DNA of 64,000 nt from Crambe crambe (GCA_963924555.1 OZ004581.1:2108001-2172000); one strand, 5' to 3'. Positions 11,228 to 23,825 are shown, numbered from the stretch's first letter. The notes: generated by a model from the letters alone, not told the origin. A program made the numbers and translations.

Positions 11228-11850
11228 ATGCTATAGCTGTAGGTTGGGAACTGGCACTGATTGTGTGAGTTCCACTGCTGCAATTATACAAGAGCATCGG
11301 TGATAGTTGTTTCGGTTAGTGTTGTGTTTGGTAGAACAAGCACTCCTTGTGTGAGTTCCACCACAATTATTACAATGGTTGTAGTTAGTTGTATTAGCTA
11401 CGTAGCTATGTGAGTTGAGCATCGGTCGTGTGATTAATGCGGTAGCTCTAGGTTGGGAACTGGCACTGATTGTGCAAGTTGCACTGCATAATAAGAGCAT
11501 CGGTGGTAGTTGTTAGTGATTTGTGTGTGGTGGAACAAGCACTCATTGTGCGAGTTCGACTACAAAATAATCATGATTGGTTTTAGTTTAGTTGTATCAG
11601 TTAGTTATGTGAGTTGAGCATCGGTCGTGTGATTTTCGCGATATATAGCTCTAGGTTGGCAACTGGCACTGATTCCACCACAAATATGATTGGTTGTAGT
11701 TGTATCAGTCATGTAAGTTGAGCATCAGTTGTGTGTTAATACGATAGCTAGCTAGGTTGGGAACTGGCACTGATTGTGCAAGTTCCTCTGCAATTATAAA
11801 TAATGAGCATCGGTTATAGTGTGTGGTTGATGGTTGTATGATATCATAGT
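11228..11850. repeat. Degenerate tandem repeat, unit about 200 bp
   Basis: Units begin with 'ggttgggaactggcactgat' at about 11242 and 11453, with shorter ones near 11655 and 11755. Each contains 'gagcatcggt' and 'agttccac' words. An isolated earlier unit is at 10556. No coding content is seen. Confidence 0.75.
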
Positions 11851-13589
11851 TAGCAGCCAATAGAAATTCCATGAATTCTTATGATGAAGCAGCTATCCAT
11901 GTTGAGCATACAGTTAGGTAGCTAGTTCGAGCCTTTGTATTAGCTAGCTAGTTCAAGCCTTTGTATTAGCTATAGTTTGAGCCTTTGTATATTAGATAGT
12001 TTGAGCCTTGTTAGCCTTAATTGATTCAAACCTTCATTATTTGCCACATAAATTATATCTTTTTATGTAGGTCTGAATGCATTCAACAAGCTGATATGCT
12101 CTAGCTAAATTACATTATTACATTATATTATCATTATCTTTTTTATTATGCAGGTCTGGACATCCGATAAGCTGATCATAAAATTTACATAATAATTGTT
12201 ATATTATCTTTTTTCATGCAGGTATTTGAATACATCCAACAAGCTGATAGCTATGCTGTATCTATGCTTCTTTTCTTATTGCTTGCTCATGAGCCTCGTA
12301 CGAAGCTGGTATATACATGCTGCTGGCTATGCTTTCTCAGCATCTTTCTATTCTCAATAAGCCTGATCGATACGCCTGCTCAATCAGGGTAAGTCGTACT
12401 GATGAGCTATAATAATAGCGAAACGGAATGATCCTTTTAATAGATTGGGCGAAACTTTTATAAACTAATTTACGTAGTAGTTTACAAACTTTTCTCCCAG
12501 TCTAACATGGTAACTCTGGACTCTAGGCTACATCTCGAAATGTATGTCACAGTTCTAGGCTATTCTAGCTAAATACGTAATAAAGGTTTTAATAGGAACT
12601 GGCTTGCAGTTTGGTTGTACGTATCCTCTCCAGAGCTACCTTGTACGTATGTATAATATTATTTCAAGACTTTTAACCACAAACATTTTTGTATTAGGCC
12701 AAAAAATTTGAAGTGATGTAGCTTGCTAATCATCAAACTTGTGTTTGAGCAAAATATTGGGGTCACTTTTTTCATAGGAGGAGGAGTCACCATAGATAGA
12801 ACAAACTTCGAAAATAAAAATCCAATAAACAGCTTGAGCGCAAAAACTATTATTATATGCAGGGGGGTCAGACTTGTATTTGCATTTTGTTAGTTAGCTA
12901 GCTAATGTCTGGTCCCTCTGCCTCCTCCTGTGAATGGATCATTCCGTTTGCGACTCCCTGAAAGTGTAGGCTCTGTCCCTGAATTTATGAAAGGAAACCA
13001 CACTCCTTTGCACAGAAAAAATAAGACATGTGCAGGCTCTGCCCCTAATGTATTGTACTCGCTCATGGTCAAAACACAATCACCACAGAATAATTATCTC
13101 TCAAGCGCATGTGCATGCGAAAATTTCTCAAGGGCGCACGCGGGTGGTAAATTTTCTGAAAAAAACAACAACAAAAAACAAAAAAAACAACAACAACAGC
13201 AACAAAAAAAAATGTTTTCATTTCAAATTTAGGTTTTATAACTGACCCAAAGTGAACTGGATGGTTGGGTTGAGTGTCATTAGTCTCATGAAATTTTTCC
13301 CCCAAGGGCACAGGTGGTAAATTTTCTGAAAAACAGCCTAAATTTTTTCATATCAAATTTAACTGACCAATTAAATTTTTTTTAAGTGTATCTACACATC
13401 ATGCTGAATGGTTATATTATTCACATCACTTCAGAGGAAGACAATACCAGTGGTCCTCATAAATAGACCAGTTTGGTATCATTAATCGATGCTCATGTTA
13501 CACACATTAATTATTCCTGTGAATACAGTTAAGATTTGACCACACAATCATAATATGCCACATGAATAAGTGCTGCAGTGGCCATGCGA
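11851..13589. other. Non-coding stretch with small repeats
   Basis: There are three loose copies of 'gcaggtctg...caacaagctgat' (about 12068, 12152, 12220). A 14-bp perfect inverted pair AAACGGAATGATCC lies at 12421-12434 with its inverse at 12936-12949; it may bound a decayed element. An imperfect tandem pair is seen at about 13120-13260 and 13295-13375 ('ggtggtaaattttctgaaaa'). No gene is seen. Confidence 0.5.
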
Positions 13590-14733
13590 GAAGACACTTT
13601 AATGATCATGACTTCGTAGCTGGCTTAACAGATTTCGTGCATTACTTTGAGAACGCAATTATAACCACTAAGGGAGAAAATCAGAGTTACCTTGCTTGTT
13701 GATTCAATGTATATATGAAGCTCAAATCAATGAATTTGATTATGCTGCTACTTTTGGAAATACTTGGCAAGAGACATAAAAACTCCAGTGGAGATATATG
13801 CATTAGGCTATTGTATTGCTAGTAATGCTCCTACAACATCCTGGCATGTGGAGTTATATGGTCAATCATCAGACTGTCTGATTTGGGGCCTCAGGTCAAG
13901 AGAGCAGTGTAAGGGCATTATAAGTACATTCTTGGGTGATTGTTTAACACCTCATTTCAAGGAGTGCCCAACAAGCATCCTACACGATATTACTTGCCTA
14001 TATGTCACTGACACTTATTATAACCTGTTTAATGATTGTGCTAGATATTTAGCTGAACTCATTCCTTCCATGTGTAATTTGCACACACTTGCTATTGGTA
14101 TGTATCATGATGGATACTCAACTTCGTTAGATCAGCTTTCTATAGCAATGTGTCTCATCTGTTTATTCATGGTGTGGACAGCAGTATCCCACAGAATGAC
14201 CACTTCATCAGTGCATTGTCCAAACTCATTCATCCATCCTGTGGGAAACTTAAAACTTTAACTCTTCATATAAGGGAGAATCTTAATATCATAGAGCCCC
14301 ATATACACACTTGTCCTTCACTACGCACTCTATTGTTTGATTCTTCTTCACTTCAAGAATTGTGCATTGAACTTGACAACCCTTGTTTACTTACTCCACT
14401 TGAGACCAATACTAATCTTACTCTTGGAGTAAAATCTGGACTGAAACAAATGCTGAGTCCATAGCATGTGTACTGCAAAAGAACATCACTCTTCAACATT
14501 TAGTCTTGGGACACTTTGATAAAAGGCACATGAAAACTCTAGTAATTATAACACATGGACTTAAAATGAACGAAAATTTGAGAAGATTAGAACTCAAAAT
14601 TAATTGTACAGGAAGTCGACAAAACTATCTTAAAGTTATTTATTCTGATTATCGTATATCACTTCAAGAGACAGAGGAACGTTATAATCATGCACACTTC
14701 CCTGGGTGGGAACACTTACCCATAGAGAACTGA
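13590..14733 (+). pseudogene. NLR 3' fragment (post-NACHT and LRR part), frameshifted
   Basis: The fragment aligns by eye with the last 550 or so residues of the intact NLR: FVAGLTDF, LLIQCIYEAQINEFDYAA, SLIWGLRS-like DCLIWGLRS, ECPTSIL, SSSLQELCIEL and LQHLVLGHF. It needs at least three frame changes (about 13764, 14150-14260, 14465-14506) and has no CARD or NACHT. It ends with a stop at 14731-14733. Unlike the 15.9-kb copy it is clearly diverged from the intact gene, so it comes from an older duplication. Its lost 5' part may be the exon relic at 7389. Confidence 0.8.
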
Positions 14734-14989
14734 GCTGATGAAGACATTATACTGTCAGAGACTCACTTCTGAGCTCTGATATAATTACATACGTAACTGT
14801 TACACTATGTATAAGACTAACCCTATCATTATTATATTACGTATCATATGACGTCATGGACTGCACATGCTCAATTGCTTTTTGTCATCTTGATTTTTTG
14901 TTTATTTTGTTGCTGAAGCTTTCCTCTAACTGTCATTTTCACTTTCATACATTTTCACTGTCATACTTTCATACATAGCTAATATACAT

Positions 14990-15812
14990 ATGTACATGCA
15001 GGTAATAGCATCTGAAATGAGTGACACATACCCACCAAATTCCTTTGCCCGTATTTTCTGGGATCAGCAGAAGGAAAGCCTTCAAAAGAATCCAAAGCAA
15101 ATGCGCTGGCACCCTATGATGATAAAATGGTGCATCCACTTGAGGATGCTCTCATCCTCATGTTATAACTCATTCAGGTCATCAGGTCAGTGGTATGTCC
15201 TTGGAGGGGAGGGTTGCACTTCATATCATCAGCGGTCACCTAAAGTATCTAATGCATGCAGGTGTTGTAAAACTTCCATCAGAGAGGACACTACGGGACT
15301 ACACCAACATTATAAAAGCAAGATCAGGGTTGCAGAGAGATGTCGATGAACAATTAGTGAAGGAAGCAAATATCACACTTGAACATGAAAAGTATGTGGC
15401 ACTTATATTTGATGAAGTGAAGGTGAAAGAGGATTTGGTATACAATAAGCACAGTGGTGAACTGATTGGCTTTGTAGATATAACTGATATTAATCAGCAC
15501 TTATCTGCCCTTGAGCGAACTTGTAATGACACATACCTCAGCTTGCTACACACATGCTGGTGTTCATGGTGAGAGGTATCTGCTCAGCACTGAAATTCCC
15601 CTATGCACAGTTCCCTGTCAAGACTGCATCTGGAGATACTCTCCATCCCATAGTATGGAAATGTGTGGAACGCCTAGAAATGCTAGGGCTGAAAGTGCTT
15701 GCAATGGTTTCTGATGGTGCTTCATGTAATAGAAAATTCTATGGCATACACAAAAAGGGCACAGGAATCAGTCATAAAATTGCAAATGTCTATGCAGACG
15801 AAGAGAGGCCGA
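14990..15812 (+). mobile_element. P-element/THAP9-type transposase fragment, broken
   Basis: Three successive reading frames (14990-15185, 15190-15572, 15554-15812) form a continuous match to the P-element transposase family pattern: WHPMMIKWCIHLRMLSSS, LPSERTLRDYTN, FDEVKVKEDLVYNKHSGELI, VLVFMVRG-like MLVFMVRG, and the catalytic-domain segment VLAMVSDGASCNRKF. Two frameshifts (about 15185 and 15550) and missing N- and C-terminal parts, including any THAP zinc finger, show it is dead. The fragment ends abruptly in AT-rich DNA that joins it to a truncated NLR copy. It may mark or have promoted the duplication junction (inference). Confidence 0.85.
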
Positions 15813-15880
15813 TATTTTTAATTTTAATTAATTTAATTTAATTTAATTAATTTTAATTAATAATTTAATTTTTAATTAAT
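15813..15880. repeat. AT-rich joint (TTTAATTTAATTAA words)
   Basis: About 65 bp built only of A and T lies exactly between the end of transposase similarity and the start of NLR similarity at about 15878-15883. This is a plausible filler at a duplication breakpoint. Confidence 0.7.
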
Positions 15881-17583
15881 GTGTCAAGGAGTATGCCTCT
15901 AGTGGCTTTTCATCAGAATCTAAACTGCTTGATGACTTCTTGACTTATGTATCAGCCTCTAGAAATCCTGTTATCAACAGCTTGATGTGCATCCCCCTTA
16001 ATGCAGCTATAGTTGTAGAGCTGTACAGAAATAGCAGGAGAACTGGTGGCCCCATACCCAAAACATTGACACAGTTATACACTCAACTCTGTCTTACACT
16101 GATACAGAGATATCTTGATAATGAGGAGCCTTCAGATGCTATCTTAAACAGGTTTGCTGATCTTACTGAAAAAGACCACTCTTACCTCCTAAATCTATCT
16201 GAGATTGCATTTCAAGGTTTTAAGAAAGATGAAGTAGTGTTTGATAGCCTGCCAAGAAAAATGGTTCATTTTGGTTTCCTTGATGTAGTACCGCCACTTC
16301 TTGGTGGAGACTCCCACAACTTCCTCCATTTCACTCTACAGGAATTTCTAGTGGCTTACCGCATTTCCCAACTTTCCCATCATGAAGGCCTAGAGGTGTT
16401 CAAACAGTATGGTAGTGACAAGCGTTGGAATATGGTGTGGAGATTTGTAGCTGGTTTGACAGGCTTTGAATTCTTTAAGGCCAGTGCCATAAATAGTGAA
16501 GCCTTTGCAACCACAAAAGAAAATAGACCACAGTTATCTTGCTTGCTTATTCAGTGTTTATATGAAGCCCAGATCTCTGAATTTGATTATGCTGCTGCTT
16601 TTGGAAGTAAAAAAGTCATAGCAAGATGCATCAAAACTCCATTAGATAAATATGCTCTAGGCTTTTGTATTGCTAATAGCACTCCTGCAACATCCTGGGA
16701 TGTTGAGTTGAAGTATACTTCAACGGATAGTTTTATTTGGGGCCTGAGGTCAACAAAAGAGTGCAAAGGCACTATAACTACTATACGACTCAACGATTGC
16801 CTACTCAAGGCTGGATTCAAGGATTGTCCAACTAGCATTTTGGACAGTATTAATAGTCTTACTGTCTATGGAAGATACATATCACAAGGCACAATGAGTC
16901 ATTTAGCTGGATTGATCTCTTCCTTGTGCAATTTAGATGCACTTAGCGTTGAGTTAGTACTACCCAAACTTGGCATTCCAGAGGCTGAACTCTTAAAGGT
17001 AGTATATCAGTTACAGCATCCCCTTTGTAAAGTATCTAGTCTGTGCATTAGTGGTTTGAATTTTTGAGCCTTTAATTTGGACTATTGTGTTACTGCATTG
17101 TCTAAGCTCATTGACCCATCCTCTGGGAAACTCAAAACTTTATCTATTCATCAGAATCACATTGACACAAACAGATGCACTCCTAAAGCATTATGCATTT
17201 TGTTATTTAATTCTTCTTCCCTTCAAGAATTACGTATCTATCTTAAGAATCCTGGTTTGCTTTCTCTTCTTGAGTCCAACACTCGTCTCATTCGTTTTCA
17301 TTTCGAGTGTGAGTGGACTAAAGAACATGCCGAGTCCATAGCACATGTACTGCAAAAGAACACTACTCTTCAACATCTAAGCTTGGGAGTTTTTCACGAA
17401 AAGCAGATGGATCTCTTAGTAGTCATAACAAACGAAATGAAAAAGAATACAATTTTGAAAAAATTGGAACTTGTTTTTTATGAAGATATAGAACCAAAAG
17501 AATATCCTAAATTCAGTTCTGATTCTCGTACATGTATTATATCAACAAAAAGTCGATCTTTTATTGGTAATAACCAGTTATGA
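15881..17583 (+). pseudogene. Truncated NLR copy without CARD and NACHT core
   Basis: Reading starts inside the NLR at VKEYASSGF and continues in one frame to the stop at 17581-17583. One TGA at 17065-17067 replaces the Arg codon that the intact gene has at the matching site. CARD, Walker A, Walker B and sensor are absent; the winged-helix signature and LRRs remain. The frame is otherwise unbroken and close to the intact gene, so the duplication looks recent. The upstream part 15881-17067 could still yield an LRR-like fragment if transcribed, but no promoter is apparent. Confidence 0.88.
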
Positions 17584-18400
17584 TTATGACTTCAGTTCAC
17601 AATATTTTTTTTATATGACCATACATAATTCTTCTATTGATACCCCTCGTACTCCATAATTTAAATGATGACATCTCTCCTTTATTAATTTTGTTCATTT
17701 TTTGTGTTTATGTTTGCATTATTATACATCACCCATGCATATTTCAAGTGAAATTTTCAATGGAATTTTGTTTTGTTTTTTGAATACAGAAGTTTTCTAC
17801 ATTTCTGGGGTTGAAAAGAAGACAATCATGCACATGTGCAAAAGTGCAAAAAGAATTAGGGCATTGTTAAACCTATCCAATTAGCTAGGTGTGGTTTTAT
17901 CATAATAATTATCATGTGACTGACCAGGTAAGATAACTATGATTTACTCAATGCTGTACAGTTATTCCTGTGCATTAGACACAAATAACAGAGCACTTTA
18001 TGCTGCTGGAGCTGACATCCATTTCATTTTTAATGTTCAACTCAGCACAAAAAGGAGACAATAATTAATTACCTGAGAAGCACAGCTAAAAGGTACGTAC
18101 CACATTACACTAACTTGCACATTATAGCAGAGCCCTTTACTACGAAGACACAACTGTTCCCATTCAGTACGTGTGATTTGGAAATGACATTAATCTTATC
18201 AAGTTTGTGCATATATACCTATGCTTAATATTGGCTACATAGCTAGCTAGCTAGCTACTTTCTCCAGTTTGTAACCCACTGCTTACGATGAATTACAGAG
18301 CTCTAACAAAATTGTGTTGAAAGCACATGATATCACAACCAAATCATGTACAAGTACTAGCTAGCTATGCATATGTACCATCAGTTGATTTCAACTGAAA

Positions 18401-19351
18401 TCAAAATTCAAAGTTCTTAATAAGGGTGACAACAGGAAATGTAGCAAATCCATTGATAAAACCTCTTACAAGTGTGGGCCGAAGTCCATTCACAAACACT
18501 TTCATCCCTTCTGACCTGACACTTTTCCTGATGCAGTCCAGAATACCACTGTATTTCCTTTCTCCATCGTTTTGGAAGCGTGATTTGATTACATCCACAG
18601 GATACCAAAACCATGTTATGACCCCAGTCAAACCTCCTGCGAGAGATAGATAGATGACCCCGAGTTCATTAGGCTGCTTTCCAGTGAGCTGAGCAATTGT
18701 TAGCTGAAGATAATCATAGGTGCCAAAGTAGATTCCGAACTGTGGTACCTCCCGAAATATTGTTAACCACCATCCTTTATACATTCCCCTTAGCCCTTCC
18801 TTGTGAATTAAGTCTCGTGTTGTCTCCAGAGGTCCTTTGTAATCTCTGAATATCTTGTCCTCAGGCATACTAGATAGATTAGCACTCATTTTTTTCATAG
18901 TCCATGAAACATACTGCTTCCCAATACTCTGATTCTGCAATCTGATCTTAACTAGCTCCATAGGAGTGGTGATTATACACTGCACAGCACCAGCACAGCA
19001 CCCAGCTATGACACTGTTCTTAACACTCAAATTCGTGCTGTCATCATTTCTCAATCTTCTGTACACCATTGACTGAACTCCAAATACAGTTGCATTGATG
19101 GCAGCTTGTCCCAGTAGAGGGTAAGTAATTCCCTTGAAGAGACCTTTCACCTGTATAATTATAAATTAATTCTTCACTTGGAGTAGCATGCAGCTACTGT
19201 AATCTCACTTTTTCTTTTTTGATTACATCTTTGAAGCATTGTACTGCACTGGAGTACCTATCACCATGTGTTTGCATTCGAATCTGCCAAATGAATGTAG
19301 AAAAACATGCAGTGAGTGAAAGTAGCTAGCTAGCTATGTATGTGTGCATGT

Positions 19352-19437
<86 letters not shown>

Positions 19438-20063
19438 ATGATAAGATCAGCTACAGCTGTCAGATTTTATCATTCTATGTAGCTCATTCTATGTAGCTAA
19501 CAAAAATGGTCCCTCTTGGACTTGAGACTAGCTACGTATGCCATTCCATCATGTTTATACCTTGTGGTCAGGCAGCAATCCTTCTTTCTGCCCCTATTTT
19601 AGACCTCCCACTCATTTCTGAAATGTTGACCTTCTACAAGGTCACTAAACCTACGGACATAGCTACCTATATAGCTAAGGTATGGCATAGCTACCAATCA
19701 CCCCTCATTTTGCTCTTTTTTATCAAGCAAAAGCACTGATTAGCTAGCTACCTCAATCCAGCTAATATTGGCCAGTGAATGCAACCTTTTATAGCTAGAG
19801 CAGAATCAAGCAAAAGTAGGAAAATCAAGTAAATAGTGTCTTTCTATCAGGTTGGCAGATAGCTAGCTATGTATGGAAGAGAGTCCACAGCAAGAGCTAT
19901 AGATGTACTCACTCTAATTGTGTCAAATGGATGGCTTGCTGTCAGACCAGCACACCCTATAATAAACAATATCAATTGACAGTATTAGCTCTAGCTAGCT
20001 AATGACATATGTAGCTGTACCTCCAAACCAGCCTGCCACAAAACCTTTTACATCTTCACCCAT
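18401..20063 (-). CDS. Mitochondrial carrier (SLC25 family), copy 2
   Basis: Four minus-strand exons (20063-20021, 19956-19913, 19283-19209, 19150-18401) join in the same phases as copy 1 and give 303 aa. The three carrier signatures are HPFDTIR, TPMELVK and YPVDVIK. Residues 187-188 are Arg-Glu before VPQFGIYF, the form usual in the family, and the last repeat has GLRPTLVRG where copy 1 has GLHPTLVRG. Copy 2 therefore looks the more canonical of the pair. It most likely sits in the inner mitochondrial membrane; its substrate is unknown. The surrounding NLR copy is dead but this gene has no break, so selection appears to have kept it. Confidence 0.88.
19338..19437. repeat. (TG)n(AG)n compound microsatellite in carrier intron
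   Basis: A TG tract runs into about 26 AG units, inside the intron between exons 2 and 3 of carrier copy 2. It is absent from the matching intron of copy 1. Confidence 0.9.
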
Positions 20064-20105
20064 TACACAAAGATGCTCTCTCTTGTAGCTATTATAGGCT
20101 CTGAT

Positions 20106-20819
20106 GATCCCCAGAAAGCAAACACTGTAATTGGCTATATTTGAGCCAAGATAAGTTAGTGGGGGGTAGCTGTGTATAATATGCATAGCTAATAGCCTAT
20201 TCGTATATTTGTCACATGATTTTGACTTTGAATCCAATTCCTTTACCATGAATAAAACAAATAATTAGATAGCTACATGTGCAGGGTAGCATTCCAATTC
20301 TACCCAGCAGAGAATCATGAATACAGTCGAACCTCAGTTATCAGGCCAGAAGCTGGATAAGCAAGGTATATCACGTTAACTGAATGATCCTGGGATGCTG
20401 GGTAGAATGGACACCAGAAGCTACTTCCCCTCAATGTTATTCCACAATGCCCCAATGTGTGCCAATTGCTAGGGGAAACTGGGGCTGGAAGTCATGTTAG
20501 CTTCAATCGCCCCACCCAGCTACATAGTCACACTGGCATAATCCAGTGGTATATGTGTGGAGGGAGGGTTAAGCAAACACACTTTATGGTCTAGTTTTGT
20601 CTCAGAGCTAAGCAGCTTAGTAACTAATGAACATGCGCAGGAGTAACTGATATAGCTACCTTCTAGTTGCCCAGCCTCCCATAATCCATTTAAATCTACC
20701 CTTTAATAAGTGTATTAGCTAAATTTGCATACCATGAAAAGATTGGTATTGTACATACATAGCTATATTATTAGCTATCATCATCCTAGATCTACTCAAT
20801 TGTCTAACAGTGATTGCAC
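20106..20819. other. Intergenic region before third NLR
   Basis: No gene is seen. At 20331 the sequence TACAGTCGAACCTCAGTTAT resembles one end of a Tc1/pogo-type mini-transposon, but no matching right end was found. Confidence 0.4.
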
Positions 20820-23696
20820 GGAAAGTGAGATCAGAAAACCACCCACCAAAAAACAGAGAACAAGAATGCTAAGGTGATTTAGTAGAGTCTAAAAATAATC
20901 AATGCTCACATACATTCTGTGCAGTTACCTGTTGTTATTGACCCAAACAGAGCACTTGTTTCTTTCATAAGACAACGAGAATCTCTTAAACAGATTATCT
21001 GCAATGATCTATCACATATTGCTGGAGAGCTATATTCCAAGGGCATCATTGCGAGAGACACTCACTCTAAAGTCTCATACCACATGCATACTGAAAATGA
21101 GAGAGCAGTGAAATTATTAGATGCTATTGAGTCTCGGATCAGAGTGAAACCATCTGTCCTTAAAGAATTTATTTGCATCTTGGAGTCCGAGCCTTACACA
21201 AGCTCACTAGCCGATGCACTCATCCAGAGTTACTGTGAGTTTAAAATGATGTTAGACGTATAAATCAACATGAAAAATTATTGTGTAATGTTGCTATCAT
21301 AGATTCTTCTGCATTGGCTAGAGATTCTATCAATAGCCAAACAGCTTCCTCTGGTATAAGCCGCTATGCTGAATACCTGAAAAACAGGTATGAACGAAGC
21401 TTAGTGTGTGATGATAACAAATTCCCTCCAATTCCAAGTAAAAAGTATGTGAATCTTGCAGTGGTAGACCACACACCACGTGATTTACACGAAGTGATGA
21501 AGTATACCTTAAAAGGTAGCCTCAAAGAAATTCCCACAAAAAAAGAGAAGGTGGACATCGAAGATATTTTGAAACCTATTAAAAAAGAAAAGCCTGAAGA
21601 AGAAAAGCCACTTAGTCTTGTTCTGATAGAGGGTCCTCCTGGAGTGGGTAAGAGTACTGTGCAGAAAGTGGGATGAGATCCCACATATGAGGCAGTATAG
21701 TTTAGTGATGCTTCTCAGGCTGAGAGAAAAATCAGTGCAGCAGGTCCAAACTGTTGCTGATCTATTTTATCATGTAGATAGTGATCTGCAACAGTCTGTA
21801 GCCAAGGAAGTGGTCACCACTGAAGGTAAGGGAGTTCTGTTCATTCTTGATGGCTTTGATGAGCTCCCTAGTGGTTTGAGGCGTGATGGACTCTTAATGA
21901 ATCTTATCACAGGATGTGCTCTTCCAAAGTCCACAGTAATAGTAACTAGCAGACCTTCAGCTACTCCTATATTCCTTAAGAGCTGTCGTCCTCAATTACA
22001 AAAGCATATAGAGATCCTAGGCTTCACTCAGGAATGTGTCGAGGAGTATGCTTCCACTGTCTTTTCATCTAAGCCTAAACTATTACACGATTTTTTGGCT
22101 TACATATCAGCATCTAGTAATCCTGCAATTAACAGCTTGATGTACATTCCTCTTAATGCAGCTATAGTTGTGGAAGTATACAAAAATGGCAGGAGAACTG
22201 GTTCTCCTATACCCAAGACATTGACACAACTATACACCCAGTTGTGCCTTTTATTACTACAAAGGTACTTCGATGAAGATCAACCTAGCTTATATAAGTT
22301 CACAGATCTCGATGAAAAGAATCGCCAACACTTCCTTAATCTATCTAAAATAGCTATTGAGGGTATGAAAAGTGCTAAAGTAATTTTCTTTGCTGATAGT
22401 TTTCCTAGAGATTTGGTCCACTTTGGTTTCCTTGACACTGTATTTTCAATATATGGTGAGGGTGGAGTCTCCCGCAACTTCCTTCATCTCACTGTACAGG
22501 AATTTTTAGCAGCCTACTACATTTCCCAGCTTCCCCATCATGAAGGCCTAAAGTTATTTAAACAGTATGTTAGTGATGAGCGTTGGAATGTAGTATGGAG
22601 ATTTTTAGCTGGTTTAACAGCTGGTTTCGAGTATATTAATGTCACTAATGAAGTCTTAGTAAGTACTGAAGGAGACAACTTGAAACTATCTTTCTTGCTG
22701 ATTCAATGTCATGTCTTTATGAAGCACAAATCACTGCATTTGACTATAGAGCTATTTGTGGTCATGGTAAACTATTAGCAAGAGACTTTAAAGCTCCAAT
22801 AGACAAATATGCACTGGGCTATTGCATATCTAGCAGTGCCCCTACAGCATCCTGGGACGTGTCACTATTGGGTGGATCATCAGATAGTTTCATCTGGGGT
22901 CTCAAATCGAAAGAACCATGCAAAGGCACTAAAGTTAGTATAACGCTTAACCATTGCTCAATTACAGCTGATTTTAAGGAGTGTCAAGAAAAAGTCCTGT
23001 TAATTATATTGATTGTGGTAAGAAGTTTCCAAATATAACTTTGAGGATGGACAATAGCTCGATGGAGAACTTAGTTGAGTTAATTCCCCTCTTGGATAAT
23101 TTAAACACCCTCACTATTGAGTCAACAGGCAATAAAGTCATTTACTTAATGCAACAGCTTTGCAAGAGCAAGGTGTCCAATTTATCTGTTAGTCAAATTA
23201 ACTCAGAAACCTTAAAAGATCATCATTTCCTCAGTGCATTGGCTCAACTCATCTCTCCGTCATCTGGGAAGCTTAAAACCCTCAGTCGACTGGCGATATT
23301 TTTTTCTTTATCTTAGATATTAATCAATTGGAATTGTTTTACTCTTTAATATTTGGATCTTCATCCTTACAAGAGTTCATTATCACTATTAATAGCCTTT
23401 CTTCTCATACTCTTGGGCTACTTCAGGCCAATAATAATCTTATTAATGTAACCATTCAGTGTTATAACTGGACTAAAACACATTCTCAGTCTATAGCACG
23501 TTTAATGAAAAAGAACACTTCTCTTCAACATCTAGATATTATAATAATGACAGATGTATTAGAGCCGTATGACTTTTGTGATCCTCGTATTACTTATCGT
23601 CCTACTTCTAACAGATATCTTATCAACAAATTCAGTTCTGATTCACATAGCTTTATGACTGTATGTAAAATTGAACAGCTCCAGTCAGTTATGTAG
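20820..23696 (+). pseudogene. CARD-NACHT-LRR gene with multiple frameshifts
   Basis: Possible exon 1 lies at about 20820-20874, the CARD-like exon at 20925-21234 (KLLDAIESRIRV, FICILESEPYT), and the main exon from 21303. Splice phases match the intact NLR. Walker A GPPGVGKST is present near 21636-21662, but 14 bases found in the intact gene right after it are missing, so the frame runs into a stop at 21674-21676. The NACHT remainder continues at 21687-22778 (LDGFDELP, FLHLTVQEFLAAYYIS). A 5-bp insertion near 22706, a shift near 22985 and another near 23310 break the LRR part into three pieces. With four independent lesions it is most simply a pseudogene; assembly error is the alternative. The KK/EE-rich insert before Walker A is not in the intact gene. 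Confidence 0.85.
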
Positions 23697-23813
23697 CAAT
23701 CACTATCTTTTTTGTTGTTGTTGTTGTTATTGTTGTTGTTCATTTTCATACAATAATGAACAGCATCATAACTAGTATAGCTATATATTTACTAGGTACT
23801 TGAAAGTTCTCTC

Positions 23814-23825
23814 TCTCTCTCACTC

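Larger units (their letters stand above)
15878..20105. repeat. Segmental duplication of 2870-7215 (NLR 3' part plus carrier gene)
   Basis: Sequence from about 15878 follows 2870 onward almost base for base through the NLR coding end, the 3' spacer and all four carrier exons with their introns. Similarity fades after the carrier start codon (about 7215 and 20105). Introns carry more indels than exons, and copy 2 contains an added TG/AG microsatellite. The offset at the start is 13,008 bp. Confidence 0.9.

Noticed and set aside
12421..12949. Inverted 14-mers as the ends of a MITE
   Set aside because: Sequence inside the 14-mers does not continue to pair and no target duplication is clear, so it is kept only as a note in the region entry.
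20331..20360. Possible left end of a TA-type mini-transposon
   Set aside because: No matching inverted right end could be found within about 1 kb, so an element cannot be bounded.
21640..21680. The break after Walker A in the third NLR read as a tiny intron (GTAAGAG...GTGCAG)
   Set aside because: It would be only about 17 bases, too short to splice, and comparison with the intact gene shows a simple 14-base loss.
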